A stretch of DNA of 64,000 nucleotides, taken from positions 1,674,001-1,738,000 of the forward strand of contig NZ_OZ239981.1 of NCBI RefSeq assembly GCF_965196975.1. Direction: 5' to 3'. Origin of the DNA: Endozoicomonas sp965196975. Its GTDB lineage: Bacteria > Pseudomonadota > Gammaproteobacteria > Pseudomonadales > Endozoicomonadaceae. The notes under the pieces are model-generated. The model searched no databases. It saw only the letters and a list, made by a program, of their open reading frames with translations, and was not told where the DNA came from. The translations under genes were made by a program, and so were the position numbers. The stretch's first letter is position 1, and every line of letters begins with the position of its first letter. Positions 29,010-38,517 of this stretch are shown piece by piece.

Positions 29010-29324
29010 TCAGTTCGGGAAAAGGGCATTAAGCTTGGTCGCTAACATCATGTTGCCTTCAGCGCGCAGTTTACCCATCATAAATGCCTGCATGCCATCC
29101 ATTTCGCCAGACATCACGCCGACCATGGTTTCACTGTCCATGATCAGTGTTACGCTTGGGTCGTCATGGACGCCAGCAACGATATCGAAGTTGCCATCTT
29201 TAATAACCAGGTGGTAGGTATCAGCATCTTCAATATCAAATTGGAAAACTTCATCAAGGCCAGCAGCTGCATCTGCATTAAAGCGGGTTTTCATGGACTC
29301 AATGATTTCGGCAACAGTGCTCAT
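29010..29324 (-). CDS. SCP2 sterol-binding-domain protein
   Basis: 104 residues from the ATG at 29324, chosen because AAGGA precedes it; an upstream start at 29357 adds 11 lysine-rich residues. SCP2-like fold: 'VFQFDIEDADTYHLVIKDG', 'DPSVTLIMDSETMVGVMSGE' and 'AFMMGKLRAEGNMMLATKL'. It probably binds a lipid or acyl chain in the cytoplasm. It is a single gene, divergent from sohB. Confidence 0.9.
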   Translation of the reverse strand: MSTVAEIIESMKTRFNADAAAGLDEVFQFDIEDADTYHLVIKDGNFDIVAGVHDDPSVTLIMDSETMVGVMSGEMDGMQAFMMGKLRAEGNMMLATKLNALFPN

Positions 29325-29546
29325 AGTTTCTTTATCCTTTTTCTTAGCGTTAAGCATTTCTGGCTTCTACAAAAAGAAGGTTATGGGTATTGGCCGAATG
29401 TGTCAATGAAATTCAAACGCTTGTATGAATCTCGCATCAAAACTATTGGCTGTTCAATCATTTTTTATAGTCCCCGGCAATGATAAATCAGTTATGCTAT
29501 AGACAATTTTGATATTGACCCTACAAGCCTTTCTGAGGAGGTCCCT

Positions 29547-30596
29547 TTGGAGTATCTGGCAGACTTTATTTTGTTTCTGGCCAAAACTGTCACCCTGATT
29601 GGTGGTGTGGCAATTTTAGTGGCTCTGGTGACAGCAATTGGCCAGAAAGCCAAGAAAATGCACAAGGGGCATCTTGAGATTACCCGACTTAACGAACACT
29701 ACGAGCATCTTCAGAATGACTTGAAGCATGCGTTATTAGATAAAGACCAATTAAAAAAAGAAGCCAAGGAAGAAAAAGAAAAGGCAAAACGTGAGAAAAA
29801 GGCTAAAAAGCACAAAGAGGTTGAGGAAGTAATCAAAGCCAGGGTTTTCGTACTTGACTTTAATGGCGATATTAAAGCATCAGCCGTTAAGTCACTGCGT
29901 GAAGAGATCACGGCGGTTCTTTCTCTTGCGGATAAAGAGCGGGATGAAGTGGTTATCCGGCTGGAAAGTGGTGGCGGGCTGGTGCATTCCTATGGCTTGG
30001 CTGCATCCCAGCTTAAGCGAATCCGTGATAAGGGGATTAAGTTGACGGTCACCGTTGATAAAGTTGCTGCCAGTGGTGGCTATATGATGGCCTGTGTTGC
30101 CAATCATATCGTTGCAGCTCCTTTTGCGGTACTGGGCTCTATTGGTGTCATGGCGCAGTTGCCCAATGTACACCGTCTTTTGAAAAAACATGATGTTGAC
30201 ATTGAGTTACACACGGCAGGTGAATTCAAACGGACTCTCACGGTTCTCGGTGAAAATACAGAAAAAGGACGCCAGAAATTTATCCAGGATATGGAAGATA
30301 CTCACCTGCTGTTTAAAGACTTTGTGAAGGCGGAGCGAGAAGTGGTTGATATTGATCAGGTTTCAACGGGTGAAATCTGGTATGGCCAGAAGGCTATGAC
30401 CTTGAACCTGATTGATGAAATCAGCACCAGTGATGAGTACATCTACCGAAAGGTCGATGAGGCTGACCTGGTTCAGATTGAGTATGTGATGAAAAAAGGG
30501 GTTGCCGATAAACTGGGCCTGGCTGCTGAGTCAGCACTGGATAACACCCTGATGAAGTGGTGGGGGAGATTTAACACCAGTCGTTTCTTTTCCTGA
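29547..30596 (+). CDS. sohB: SohB inner-membrane protease
   Basis: 349 residues. The start is TTG at 29547 with GAGGAGG just upstream. An N-terminal membrane helix is followed by a highly charged coiled segment ('LKKEAKEEKEKAKREKKAKK') and then the signal-peptide-peptidase-A fold. The Ser nucleophile lies in 'DKVAASGGYMMACVANHIVA' followed by 'LGSIGVM', and the catalytic Lys around 'TEKGRQKF'. Length and architecture match SohB of the S49 peptidase family, facing the periplasm. Confidence 0.95.
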   Translation: MEYLADFILFLAKTVTLIGGVAILVALVTAIGQKAKKMHKGHLEITRLNEHYEHLQNDLKHALLDKDQLKKEAKEEKEKAKREKKAKKHKEVEEVIKARVFVLDFNGDIKASAVKSLREEITAVLSLADKERDEVVIRLESGGGLVHSYGLAASQLKRIRDKGIKLTVTVDKVAASGGYMMACVANHIVAAPFAVLGSIGVMAQLPNVHRLLKKHDVDIELHTAGEFKRTLTVLGENTEKGRQKFIQDMEDTHLLFKDFVKAEREVVDIDQVSTGEIWYGQKAMTLNLIDEISTSDEYIYRKVDEADLVQIEYVMKKGVADKLGLAAESALDNTLMKWWGRFNTSRFFS

Positions 30597-30606
30597 TGAA
30601 CAGAAA

Positions 30607-30627
30607 GCCCACCCATAGACGGTGGGC
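30607..30627. terminator. hairpin between convergent sohB and antiporter genes
   Basis: GCCCACC (30607-30613) pairs with GGTGGGC (30621-30627) in the 38-base gap between two converging genes, likely serving both directions. Confidence 0.65.
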
Positions 30628-30634
30628 ATTTCCA

Positions 30635-31810
30635 CTAATCCCTTCTCAAACGCTCTGATAATGCGATCGGGGATTCAAATCGAAATACCACAATATACGA
30701 GGAAACAATCAAAGAAAGTATCGCGGTTGCCTGAATTATATGAGCTGATATCTCACCGATGAGATTCTGACTGCTGGCAAAAGCGGCAATAAGAATAGAG
30801 AACTCGCTGGTCTGACCTAATCGGAAACCTACCTCCCAGGCCGTAGAGCGTTTCTCACTCACTTTCCGTAGTAAGAAGCCAAAGATGACTGGTTTGATAA
30901 TAATTACGACAACAGTCATGACCAATGCTGGAATCACAACCAGACTCAGCAGATCCAGATTGAAACTGGCTCCGATAGAGAAGAAAAACAGAACCAGGAA
31001 AAAATCTCTCAACGGCTTCAAGTTGATGGCAATGTATTGAGCGATTGGGCTGGTTGCAATACTGATTCCCGCAATGAAAGCACCTATCTCAAAAGACAGG
31101 TTAAGACTGTGAGCAAGCTCGGCAAACCCAAGGCACCACCCCAATGCAAGCAGGAAAAGGTATTCATGGAAACGGTCAAAACGGGCCATTAAGGGTAAAA
31201 GAAGGTATTTGACCATCACAATAGCCGTCACAATCAGGGCTGGCAATGCGATCAGAGCCATGATGAATTCGCTGTAGTTGGCACTGTGAGATGGATCAAG
31301 ATTATAAAGCAGCAAAAGAGCAATAATAGCCATCAAGTCCTGCAGTAACAGCAGGCTGACCATAATTTCTCCCGTATGTTTGTGATGAAGCACTGTGGTT
31401 GGTAATAACTTGATACCAATGATGGTACTTGAAAACATCATGGTGGTACCAATAATAATGGACTCATTCTGCGGCAGGCCAAATGTGAGCCCAAGTCCAT
31501 AGCCCGTTATTGCAAAGAGAAATGAGCTTAGTAGACCAACCGTTGCTGTTTTTCTGAGAAGATGGGCAAGGTGGCTGGGTTGCATATCCAGCCCGAGAAG
31601 AAACAGTAGAAAGATAATCCCAACATGGGCAATATCATTGAGCAGGTTGGTATCATTGACGACTTCTAAGCCAAATGGTCCCAATATTGCGCCAAGCGCA
31701 ATATAGGCAACCAATAATGGCTGGCGAGTGAATAAAGCACCAGTGGCAAGTACCGCTGCCCCTGTGAAAATCAGAAAAAAAGAGAAGAGCAGGGAACCGC
31801 TTTCCATCAT
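30635..31810 (-). CDS. cation:proton antiporter (CPA2, Na_H_Exchanger domain)
   Basis: 391 residues, about eleven to twelve membrane helices. It has the KefB-like 'ALGAILGPFGLEVV', 'GIIFLLFLLGLDMQPSHL' and 'TTMMFSSTIIGIKLLP' blocks. The protein ends after the membrane domain ('FESPIALSERLRRD') and lacks the RCK/TrkA-N nucleotide domain found in the antiporter at 40234-42201. It exchanges monovalent cations for protons across the inner membrane; the ion is not predictable. Confidence 0.9.
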   Translation of the reverse strand: MMESGSLLFSFFLIFTGAAVLATGALFTRQPLLVAYIALGAILGPFGLEVVNDTNLLNDIAHVGIIFLLFLLGLDMQPSHLAHLLRKTATVGLLSSFLFAITGYGLGLTFGLPQNESIIIGTTMMFSSTIIGIKLLPTTVLHHKHTGEIMVSLLLLQDLMAIIALLLLYNLDPSHSANYSEFIMALIALPALIVTAIVMVKYLLLPLMARFDRFHEYLFLLALGWCLGFAELAHSLNLSFEIGAFIAGISIATSPIAQYIAINLKPLRDFFLVLFFFSIGASFNLDLLSLVVIPALVMTVVVIIIKPVIFGFLLRKVSEKRSTAWEVGFRLGQTSEFSILIAAFASSQNLIGEISAHIIQATAILSLIVSSYIVVFRFESPIALSERLRRD

Positions 31811-32092
31811 TCAGGCTCATTCTTGGATTATTTATGAAAGTATGTTGAGATCAATAGTATCAATACCTTCGGTACATGGCACACTTATTTCGACACAACA
31901 ATAACCACTTCTATTTCAATCGGCGATATGCTAAAGACCATAAAATATACTTCGATCACGAATTTTCGACGGATGCACTTGTGACGGCGCTTTGATTAAA
32001 CTGGAGGAAGTATTAAGTATGGACAGAAACAGGTTCCATGAAACCCATTGAGCAGTCTAAGCCGTTGTGTGGCCTTATTGATGGCGAAGTGT
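31811..32092. other. intergenic stretch, no gene seen
   Basis: About 280 bases between the antiporter start and the hairpin after the DUF934 gene. Only very short open frames are present, for example a 10-codon ATG frame after GGAGG near 32002. No RNA gene or repeat is recognised. It should contain the antiporter promoter. Confidence 0.5.
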
Positions 32093-32118
32093 CAATCTCT
32101 TCCGTTTGGAAGAGATTG
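32093..32118 (-). terminator. strong 11-bp stem-loop after the DUF934 gene
   Basis: CAATCTCTTCC pairs perfectly with GGAAGAGATTG around a 4-base loop. It lies 8 bases past the stop of the sulfite-reduction operon. There is no T-run, so it may protect the 3' end or act with Rho. Confidence 0.55.
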
Positions 32119-32125
32119 AGAGATG

Positions 32126-32626
32126 TCAGCGTTGGTGCCTGAGCCTGTAGACAGGTTCTGATGCATTCGCTGCAGTCTGATAGTCATGGCTGAAGGTGGA
32201 TAGAGCATTCAGCGCATAGTCCGGATTCTGATCTTCTCTCAGCCTGAAGCTATTAAAGCCACAACGTTTCAGGTAATAGATCTGATCCACTAATATATCG
32301 CCAACAGCCCTGACATCACCCCGGTAATCAAAACGTTCACGAAGCAATCGTGCTATTGAATAGCCTCTGCCATCCATGAATTTCGGAAAATTGACTCCAA
32401 TAACTTCAAACTGGCTAATTTTATCAACCAGATGCTCAGGCTCTTCATCACTGTCAAACCAGATACCAATCTGCCCGTTATGTTCACTATTGGCTTTGAT
32501 TGCAGTGTCTATAGCGGTTATAGGCAGCATAAGGTCGCCCGCCGGCAAGCCCGCATCCACCTGATCTTGATTGAGGATCAGAAAGTTATCTTCGGTAATG
32601 CATTGATCTTTAAGCAGCTTTGGCAT
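32126..32626 (-). CDS. DUF934 protein, partner of sulfite reductase
   Basis: 166 residues of the DUF934 family, whose members sit next to CysI-type sulfite reductases and are thought to assist sulfite reduction. Visible family blocks are 'EPEHLVDKISQFEVIGVNFP', 'GRGYSIARLLRERFDYRGDV' and 'VGDILVDQIYYLKRCGFN'. Its start overlaps the end of the reductase gene by 17 bases, so it is translationally coupled to it. Loss of the reductase by the IS66 insertion probably also reduces its expression. Confidence 0.92.
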   Translation of the reverse strand: MPKLLKDQCITEDNFLILNQDQVDAGLPAGDLMLPITAIDTAIKANSEHNGQIGIWFDSDEEPEHLVDKISQFEVIGVNFPKFMDGRGYSIARLLRERFDYRGDVRAVGDILVDQIYYLKRCGFNSFRLREDQNPDYALNALSTFSHDYQTAANASEPVYRLRHQR

Positions 32627-33357
32627 AAACCTTCTCCTTGAATGGCTGAATACCTATGCGATGGCAGGTATCAATAAAGCGTTCTTCAGGAGTCCGCTGC
32701 TCAATGTACGTCTTCAAAATCTTCTCAATGACTGACGGAACCTCATCCATTTTGAAAGAAGGCCCAAGAATCTTACCCAGGGAGGCATCATGACCTGAGG
32801 ATCCACCAACCTGAACTTGATAATATTCCTCTCCCTTACGGTCAACACCAAGAATTCCAATATGACCAACATGGTGGTGACCACAAGCATTCATACATCC
32901 GGAAATATTCAGGTCCAATTCACCCACATCGTGCAGAAAGTCAATATCATCAAATTTGCGCTGTATATCTTCTGCCAGGGGAATTGAACGGGCATTTGCC
33001 AGAGCACAGAAGTCTCCTCCCGGGCAGCAGATCATATCGGTCAACAGACCCTGATTGGGTGTTGCAAGGTGAAGCACTTCCAGCTTCTCCCACAAAAGTT
33101 TAAGACGCTGTTGTGGGACATCAGCAAGAATAAGATTCTGCTCATGACTGACTCTGAGTTCACCAAAACTGAACTCATCTGCCAGATCTGCAATTGCTTC
33201 CAACTGTTCTGAACTGGCATCGCCAGGCGCGTCAGCGGTTGCCTTCAAGGTCAGAGTTACGGCGCTGTAACCCGGCTTTTTGTGTTGATGTACGTTACGT
33301 TTCAACCAGAGCTGAAAGCTAACGTTTCCTGACATGGCCAGATCATTAAAATCAAGG
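32610..33357 (-). pseudogene. cysI: sulfite/nitrite reductase hemoprotein, C-terminal piece
   Basis: Holds the metal-binding half of the reductase: 'MICCPGGDFCALANARS' and 'NISGCMNACGHHHVGHIGI', the four cysteines that bridge a 4Fe-4S cluster to siroheme. The gene is split at 33357/34956 by an IS66 element. When the element and one 8-base duplication are removed, the joint reads 'HLTDLDFNDLAMSG' in one frame with the N-terminal piece. A short open frame beginning inside the element at 33371 makes this piece look like a separate gene. Confidence 0.92.
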
Positions 33358-34955
33358 TAACTATTCAGCACCCTTCATATAAATCTGGAATTTTCTGATT
33401 TTTCGACCATCATCTTATACTCAATTTTTCTAACAAATCTCCAGTATGGAACCAGACTTCCCAGCTACTCCGTTTACCGAAGCTCTCCTTAAAGAGAATG
33501 AAGAGCTTCGGACCGAGAATGCGCTTTTACGGGAACGTTGCAGCGAACTGGAAGAAAGGGTTAATAAAAACAGTCAAAACAGTAGTAAGCCACCATCGTC
33601 AGATGGTTATCAAAAGCCCAGTAAAAAAGGGAGTGATAAAGGTGATACATCTTCCAAAGAAGCCCCCTGCTCCTCACAGGAAACACCGAACCCCAAAAGC
33701 CTTAGACCATCTTCAGGCAATAAACCAGGTGGCCAGAAAGGTCATCAAGGCTCTTGTTTGAGACGTGTCGCCTTACCCGATTATGTCAGGCATCTGAAGG
33801 TTGAAAAATGTTGCTGTTGCCAGTCTTCGCTTATCGATATTAAACCCACCAAATACATTGAGCGACAGGTTTTTGATCCAGGTAGACCCGGAGAATTTGA
33901 AGTTACCGCGTACTGGGCAGACGTTAAAGTATGTCCTTGTGGTAAACGGAACACCGCTGAGTTTCCCCAAGGAGTGAAAGCCGCTGCTCAATACGGAGAA
34001 GTGACTCAGGCAATGGCTGTTCATTTAAACCAGTATCACTTCATCCCATATCACCGGGTGTCTGAGTATTTCAATACTATTTATTGCATGAGTGTCAGCG
34101 CAGGCTCTGTTGCCAATTTTGTTGCCTATACCCATGAGAACCTGGCCTCTACTGAGCAGAGTATCCGCGATGCTTTACAAGAAAGTCCGGTTGCAGGAGC
34201 GGATGAAACTGGCATGCGGGTTGACGGTTCACTGTGGTGGTTACACATTATGCGAGATGACCAATGGACGCTTTACTACCTCTCAGAAAGGCGAGGTTGT
34301 GAAGCAATGGATGCAATGGGCATCCTGCTGACTTTTGCAGGCATTCTGGTTCACGATCATTGGAAGTCCTACTTTGCCTATGCGGCAGTGCATGTGCTTT
34401 GTAATGCCCATCATCTGAGAGAGCTTCAGGGAGTTGTCGATAGGGATGCGAATAAGCTGGCTCTGCGGCTGATGAAATTGCTTACGCTCTCCTGGCACTT
34501 CTGCAAGAAATACAAAGCAGCCGGTCTGACTCAAATGCCTGGTGCAATACAGCTTCGCATTGAGACGATATACGACCAAATCCTTCAAAGGGCTCTCACG
34601 AAGGAAACCGCTTATATGGAAAAACAACGACAGGTGCTTGGACGTAAGAAGGTCAGGAATACCAAGGCCTACAACCTGTTCAAAAGGCTTATTGAGTTTA
34701 AGGTTGAAACGTTGCGCTTCATGTCGGACTTTTCAATTCCCTTCGATAACAATGGCAGTGAACGTGATGCCAGGATGGCCAAACTTAAGCAGAAGATCTC
34801 AGGCTGCTTCAGAAGCGAAGACGGAGGTACCATGTTTACCCGAATCCGAAGCTATTTATCATCTGCTAAAAAGCAGGGGTTGAACATATTTCAGGCGCTT
34901 CTTAAAGCGGTTCGAAATTACAACAATACGCCTTTGCTGGGTGCTGAATAGTTAC
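33358..34955 (+). mobile_element. IS66-family insertion sequence, single-gene type
   Basis: 1598 bases with perfect 17-base inverted repeats (GTAACTATTCAGCACCC at 33358, reversed ending at 34955) and an exact 8-base target duplication AAATCAAG (33350-33357 and 34956-34963). It carries only the large transposase, without the small TnpA/TnpB genes, as in the ISBst12-like subgroup. Confidence 0.95.
33446..34951 (+). CDS. IS66-family transposase
   Basis: 501 residues. N-terminal leucine-rich coiled coil ('NEELRTENALLRERCSELEE'), then 'NSQNSSKPPSSDGYQKPSKK' typical of IS66, a zinc-finger region ('CCCCQSSL', later 'VCPCGKRN'), and the DDE core ('GADETGMRVDG', 'HDHWKSYF', 'NNGSERDARMAKLKQKISG'). 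The gene is intact, and its stop lies inside the right terminal repeat. Orientation is opposite to the reductase gene it interrupts. Confidence 0.95.
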   Translation: MEPDFPATPFTEALLKENEELRTENALLRERCSELEERVNKNSQNSSKPPSSDGYQKPSKKGSDKGDTSSKEAPCSSQETPNPKSLRPSSGNKPGGQKGHQGSCLRRVALPDYVRHLKVEKCCCCQSSLIDIKPTKYIERQVFDPGRPGEFEVTAYWADVKVCPCGKRNTAEFPQGVKAAAQYGEVTQAMAVHLNQYHFIPYHRVSEYFNTIYCMSVSAGSVANFVAYTHENLASTEQSIRDALQESPVAGADETGMRVDGSLWWLHIMRDDQWTLYYLSERRGCEAMDAMGILLTFAGILVHDHWKSYFAYAAVHVLCNAHHLRELQGVVDRDANKLALRLMKLLTLSWHFCKKYKAAGLTQMPGAIQLRIETIYDQILQRALTKETAYMEKQRQVLGRKKVRNTKAYNLFKRLIEFKVETLRFMSDFSIPFDNNGSERDARMAKLKQKISGCFRSEDGGTMFTRIRSYLSSAKKQGLNIFQALLKAVRNYNNTPLLGAE

Positions 34956-35872
34956 AAATCAAGATCAGTCAGATGTTGATAATCAGGTTCAGTAAAGAAT
35001 GCTTGAACCCGATTGATTTCCTGCAGTGGAAGTTTCGCCTTTCCTTCCTTAAGATGATTCCATTCCTGCTCAACTTTCTCTGCAAACACATCCGCCGTCA
35101 GCGCTTTTAGCAGAATTTTGATTCTCGCTTTATATTTGTTATCCCGACGGCCATAGCGGTTATACACTCTCAAGACGGCATCGAGATAACTCAACAGATT
35201 TTCAGGCTCAAGCGAAGGCTTGATGACAGAGCCAACCATCGGGGTCCTTCCCAGACCTCCACCAGCAAGCACCTTAAACCTGACCTCATTTTGCTCATTA
35301 AGGAAAGCATGAATGCCGATATCGTGGACCTTTGTGGCCGCCCGGTCTTCCTCACTACCGCAAACCGCAATTTTAAATTTGCGGGGGAGGTAAGCAAATT
35401 CCGGGTGAAAGGTTGACCATTGACGAATAATCTCACACCAGGGACGTGGGTCGACAATTTCATCATGGGCGACACCAGCAAACTGATCAGTGGTGGTATT
35501 CCGAATGCAGTTACCACTGGTTTGTATGGCATGCATCTGGACAGAAGCCAGCTCTTCCAGAATAGCGGGGACATCTTCAAGGCGTGGCCAGTTTAATTGG
35601 AGGTTTTGTCGTGTGGTAAAATGGACATAGCCTTTGTCATAATCTCGAGCAATCTGAGCGAGCTTGCGCATTTGGACAGCGCTGACCATGCCGTAGGGAA
35701 TCGCAATTCTCAGCATCGGAGCAAAGCGCTGAACATAAAGTCCGTTTTGAAGACGAAGAGGCAGGAACTCATCCTCTGGCAGCTCTCCTGCCAGGTAACG
35801 ATGGGTTTGATCCCGAAACTGCTTCACTCTCTCATCGACTATACGCTGGTCGTAGTCATCGTATTTGTACAT
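34956..35872 (-). pseudogene. cysI: sulfite/nitrite reductase hemoprotein, N-terminal piece
   Basis: First 305 or so codons. 'PLRLQNGLYVQRFAPMLRIA' and 'GYVHFTTRQNLQLNWPRLED' form the first ferredoxin-like half, and 'TSGNCIRNTTTDQFAGVAHD' binds siroheme. This is a one-polypeptide CysI-type reductase that makes sulfide from sulfite, used with DUF934. The IS66 insertion separates it from its cluster-binding half, so assimilatory sulfite reduction through this locus should be lost. The apparent end 'TDLDL' at 34952 is read into the element. Confidence 0.92.
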
Positions 35873-36098
35873 GAATTATTCGTCTGGTTAGCCACATCCT
35901 AGGGAACAGGTCTAAAGCCTGTGAGGCTAGAGCATACTGGTTTTTACTTATGCATAAAACTACTGTTTATTAATAAAAGTAGATGAAAAAGTAATATATA
36001 TAAGAGGGATCATACGTTGATGGTTGCTCAATATTTCGCTAATTTGATGGTGGTTAATAAGAAATTGTTGTATTAAAGCGATCAGGAGAAGTGAAGAG

Positions 36099-36188
36099 AT
36101 GAAAGACAACACGGTTGATGCGATAGCGGCAATAGCGTTGATTACTCTGGTGGTTGTAACGGCTGTCTATTGGGTCAGTACTCAATAG
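36099..36188 (+). CDS. 29-residue single-helix membrane peptide
   Basis: AGGAG lies 12 bases before an ATG opening 'MKDNTVDAIAAIALITLVVV' and ending 'TAVYWVSTQ'. One membrane helix fills most of it. The 220 bases upstream (35880-36098) hold no other gene. It could be a small membrane regulator, but no family is recognised. Confidence 0.5.
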   Translation: MKDNTVDAIAAIALITLVVVTAVYWVSTQ

Positions 36189-36192
36189 CACC

Positions 36193-36396
36193 TTATGACG
36201 TTTTAAGTACCAGGTTAACAATCAATATAAGAAAGGTAACGAACAAAAAAGTCCCAATAATTCCAGCGATAATGAAGTGCGCTGGTTTTCCCTGCTGAAA
36301 ATCCCTTTCCTGGTTGGATTTTTTCTGTACTCCGAACGCCGCAGAAAGGGCGCTCAAGAACACAGACTTTAAACCAGTTCCCTTTCTCTCAGGCAT
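36193..36396 (-). CDS. DUF2970 membrane protein
   Basis: 67 residues. 'SVFLSALSAAFGVQKKSNQE' then 'RDFQQGKPAHFIIAGIIGTF' and a C-terminal membrane helix match the DUF2970 family of small gammaproteobacterial membrane proteins. Function is unknown. It is convergent with the 29-residue peptide gene, 4 bases apart. Confidence 0.88.
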   Translation of the reverse strand: MPERKGTGLKSVFLSALSAAFGVQKKSNQERDFQQGKPAHFIIAGIIGTFLFVTFLILIVNLVLKTS

Positions 36397-36467
36397 TGAC
36401 CAGATCTCATAATTTGCAAATAAGCCCTATTTTAAGATCTGGCAATTTGTAATAGCAAATCTTACCG

Positions 36468-38255
36468 CTAATGCACAAACTCAACTCTGACCTGATATTG
36501 GGTCTCTCCAGCCAGAAAATAGCCAACCCAGTCGTTTTTCCCTGCATCTGCCCAGGATACTAACCGATCGGCAAGCATTTGAGTGCCTCTCATGCCAAGA
36601 TCCTTCACGTATGGAAGTACTATGTAGGCCATCAAACCGAGTACCAGGCCATTGGTGCTAGACTTAGCTGCTTTTTGCAAAGCTTCACTGAGACCATTAG
36701 TAACATTACTGTTCAAGTAGCCAGTGCTGTTGATCGCATAATAAGCCAGCCCTGTCAAAACTGACGCGGCGACAGCAGGAACAGCATACTGCTTAATATC
36801 ATCTGGCAAAGGAATGAGCTGGTACCCAGAAGACGCTATGGCTTCAGCCCGCTCCCCAATGGAGGTTATCTGATGCTTCATTTCATCCTGAGCAAGTGGA
36901 TCAGCTTTGCCATAAAGCCCTTTAGCTTGGTATGCCCTATAGGCTATTTCCAGAAGACCGACACCTGTCGACAGACCATAAGCTGAAGTAGCATCCCAGC
37001 CTCGTCCTTTGAAGAACAATAAATAACCATTGTGAATGGTATACTGAATGCTGGTTTTCAATCCTATATTAAAGTCGAAACCAATTTGTTCATTCCTGTC
37101 GCCGATGCCTAAATGCTTCTTTATTGCGTTAATCCCGACACCTGGCATGTCAGCTGCTAGGAAGTTAAAACCATACCCTAACATCAATTTTGAGATTCCT
37201 TCGAGAGCCTCGTCATTTAGAGTGGCAATCACTGACCAGTTACCAAAAATCTCCTGTAGTCTCCCCTGATGCTGCAGTGATTTAAGCGAATCAGCCACAA
37301 CACTGGAAAGACAGTCCATAAAGCGATTGGGCGGCGTTGTCGCTAAATAGGTACGAAATACATCTGCATGAGAAGCGGTTTCGAATTTTCTAATTTCAGG
37401 CGCTTCGTGAGCTTGGAATGATGGAGAAGAGTCAGATCCCATGACAGTCTGTATTTCATGTTTTTTGAATACTTGCTCAGGATTTGAACCGTAATTTGTT
37501 AGCTGGTAAACCGTAAACCCTTCAACAAAATCCGCTGTGCATTGTGTCAAGAGGGCAGAGCTTTCAGCAAATACCTCGTTTTTAATGAGCTCTTTGAAAG
37601 AATGAATAACATCCAGCTCCAGCAGCAGATAGTTCCATCTGAAAAAACTTGTCCAAAAAGCGTGTGGAAACCAGAGTACATCGTTTGTGGCAAGCATCGG
37701 TACCAACTGTGGAAGAAATGCACCAATGGCGGCAACCTTTGAGAAATTTTCTTCTTTTTCCAGAATAACCCTTACCTTTTTTCCAACCATTTCTTCCGTA
37801 GTATTAAGTGTTAAAGCAATCGTTTCATTATTATTTAGCTTCCTTCGTTTTTTTCCTTCCATTACATGACGATTTTTATTGTGCCAGAGAATTTCATCAC
37901 TCACTTCACCATCATCATGGAGGGATACACCGTCTTTGGAATAGAATTTTACAGGGACTTGTCCGTGAACATACTGACCAAGATTCTTGGTGTCGATTTC
38001 GATATTGACTGGCTCATTTTTCTCGATTAAAAGCTCGATGCTGTAACTTCCAGTTGGAGACACAGTCAGCGGTGAATATTCTTCTGAAAAAGCAAAGCCA
38101 GAAATAGTTGAAGCTACCAATAAAAGAGCAGCAATCAAATTAGGAAAATTGTTTCCTTTTTTTGATTTTGGAAACTTATGATTAATAAGTGAGTTCGCTG
38201 TTTCAATTAAGCAATCTGATCTTTTGTTTTTTATATAGGTAGAATGGAAAGCCAT
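36468..38255 (-). CDS. secreted protein of unknown function, paralogue A
   Basis: 595 residues, unrecognised. An unusually long leader ends in a hydrophobic segment at about 43-56 ('LIAALLLVASTISGFAF'), so the true start may be internal. The N-terminal 150 residues are beta-rich ('SYSIELLIEKNEPVNIEID'). The helical remainder includes 'AAIGAFLPQLVPML', 'LTQCTADFVEGF', 'FMDCLSSVVADSLKSLQ', 'GVGLLEIAYRAYQA', and two hydrophobic stretches near residues 490-545. These blocks recur in the gene at 38518-40116. Such proteins may be lineage-specific surface or secreted factors. The pair is codirectional, with 262 AT-rich bases between. Confidence 0.7.
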   Translation of the reverse strand: MAFHSTYIKNKRSDCLIETANSLINHKFPKSKKGNNFPNLIAALLLVASTISGFAFSEEYSPLTVSPTGSYSIELLIEKNEPVNIEIDTKNLGQYVHGQVPVKFYSKDGVSLHDDGEVSDEILWHNKNRHVMEGKKRRKLNNNETIALTLNTTEEMVGKKVRVILEKEENFSKVAAIGAFLPQLVPMLATNDVLWFPHAFWTSFFRWNYLLLELDVIHSFKELIKNEVFAESSALLTQCTADFVEGFTVYQLTNYGSNPEQVFKKHEIQTVMGSDSSPSFQAHEAPEIRKFETASHADVFRTYLATTPPNRFMDCLSSVVADSLKSLQHQGRLQEIFGNWSVIATLNDEALEGISKLMLGYGFNFLAADMPGVGINAIKKHLGIGDRNEQIGFDFNIGLKTSIQYTIHNGYLLFFKGRGWDATSAYGLSTGVGLLEIAYRAYQAKGLYGKADPLAQDEMKHQITSIGERAEAIASSGYQLIPLPDDIKQYAVPAVAASVLTGLAYYAINSTGYLNSNVTNGLSEALQKAAKSSTNGLVLGLMAYIVLPYVKDLGMRGTQMLADRLVSWADAGKNDWVGYFLAGETQYQVRVEFVH

Positions 38256-38517
38256 TACGTGAGCTCCTCATAAGCTTGGCAGTCCATCGCCATTACATGT
38301 GAACTGGCATATAACCAGTTAATTTTCCTGTTTTTTTTCAAAACACTTATATATTCTAAACACATTTAAAAAAAAAGTTATTATAATTAATTGAAGCAAA
38401 TCAATGTTTCTTATTTCTTTTTAATTCCTATTATAAATATAAATATAAATATTTATTTATATTTATTGCTGCTCAGGCAAAATTCAGGTTATATAAACCA
38501 AGTCATTATCTTGTTTT
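38256..38517. other. AT-rich intergenic region
   Basis: Very AT-rich 262 bases between the two paralogues, with runs such as TATAAATATAAATATAAATA near 38431. No gene is seen. It should carry the promoter for paralogue A and the end of the paralogue B transcript. Confidence 0.5.
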
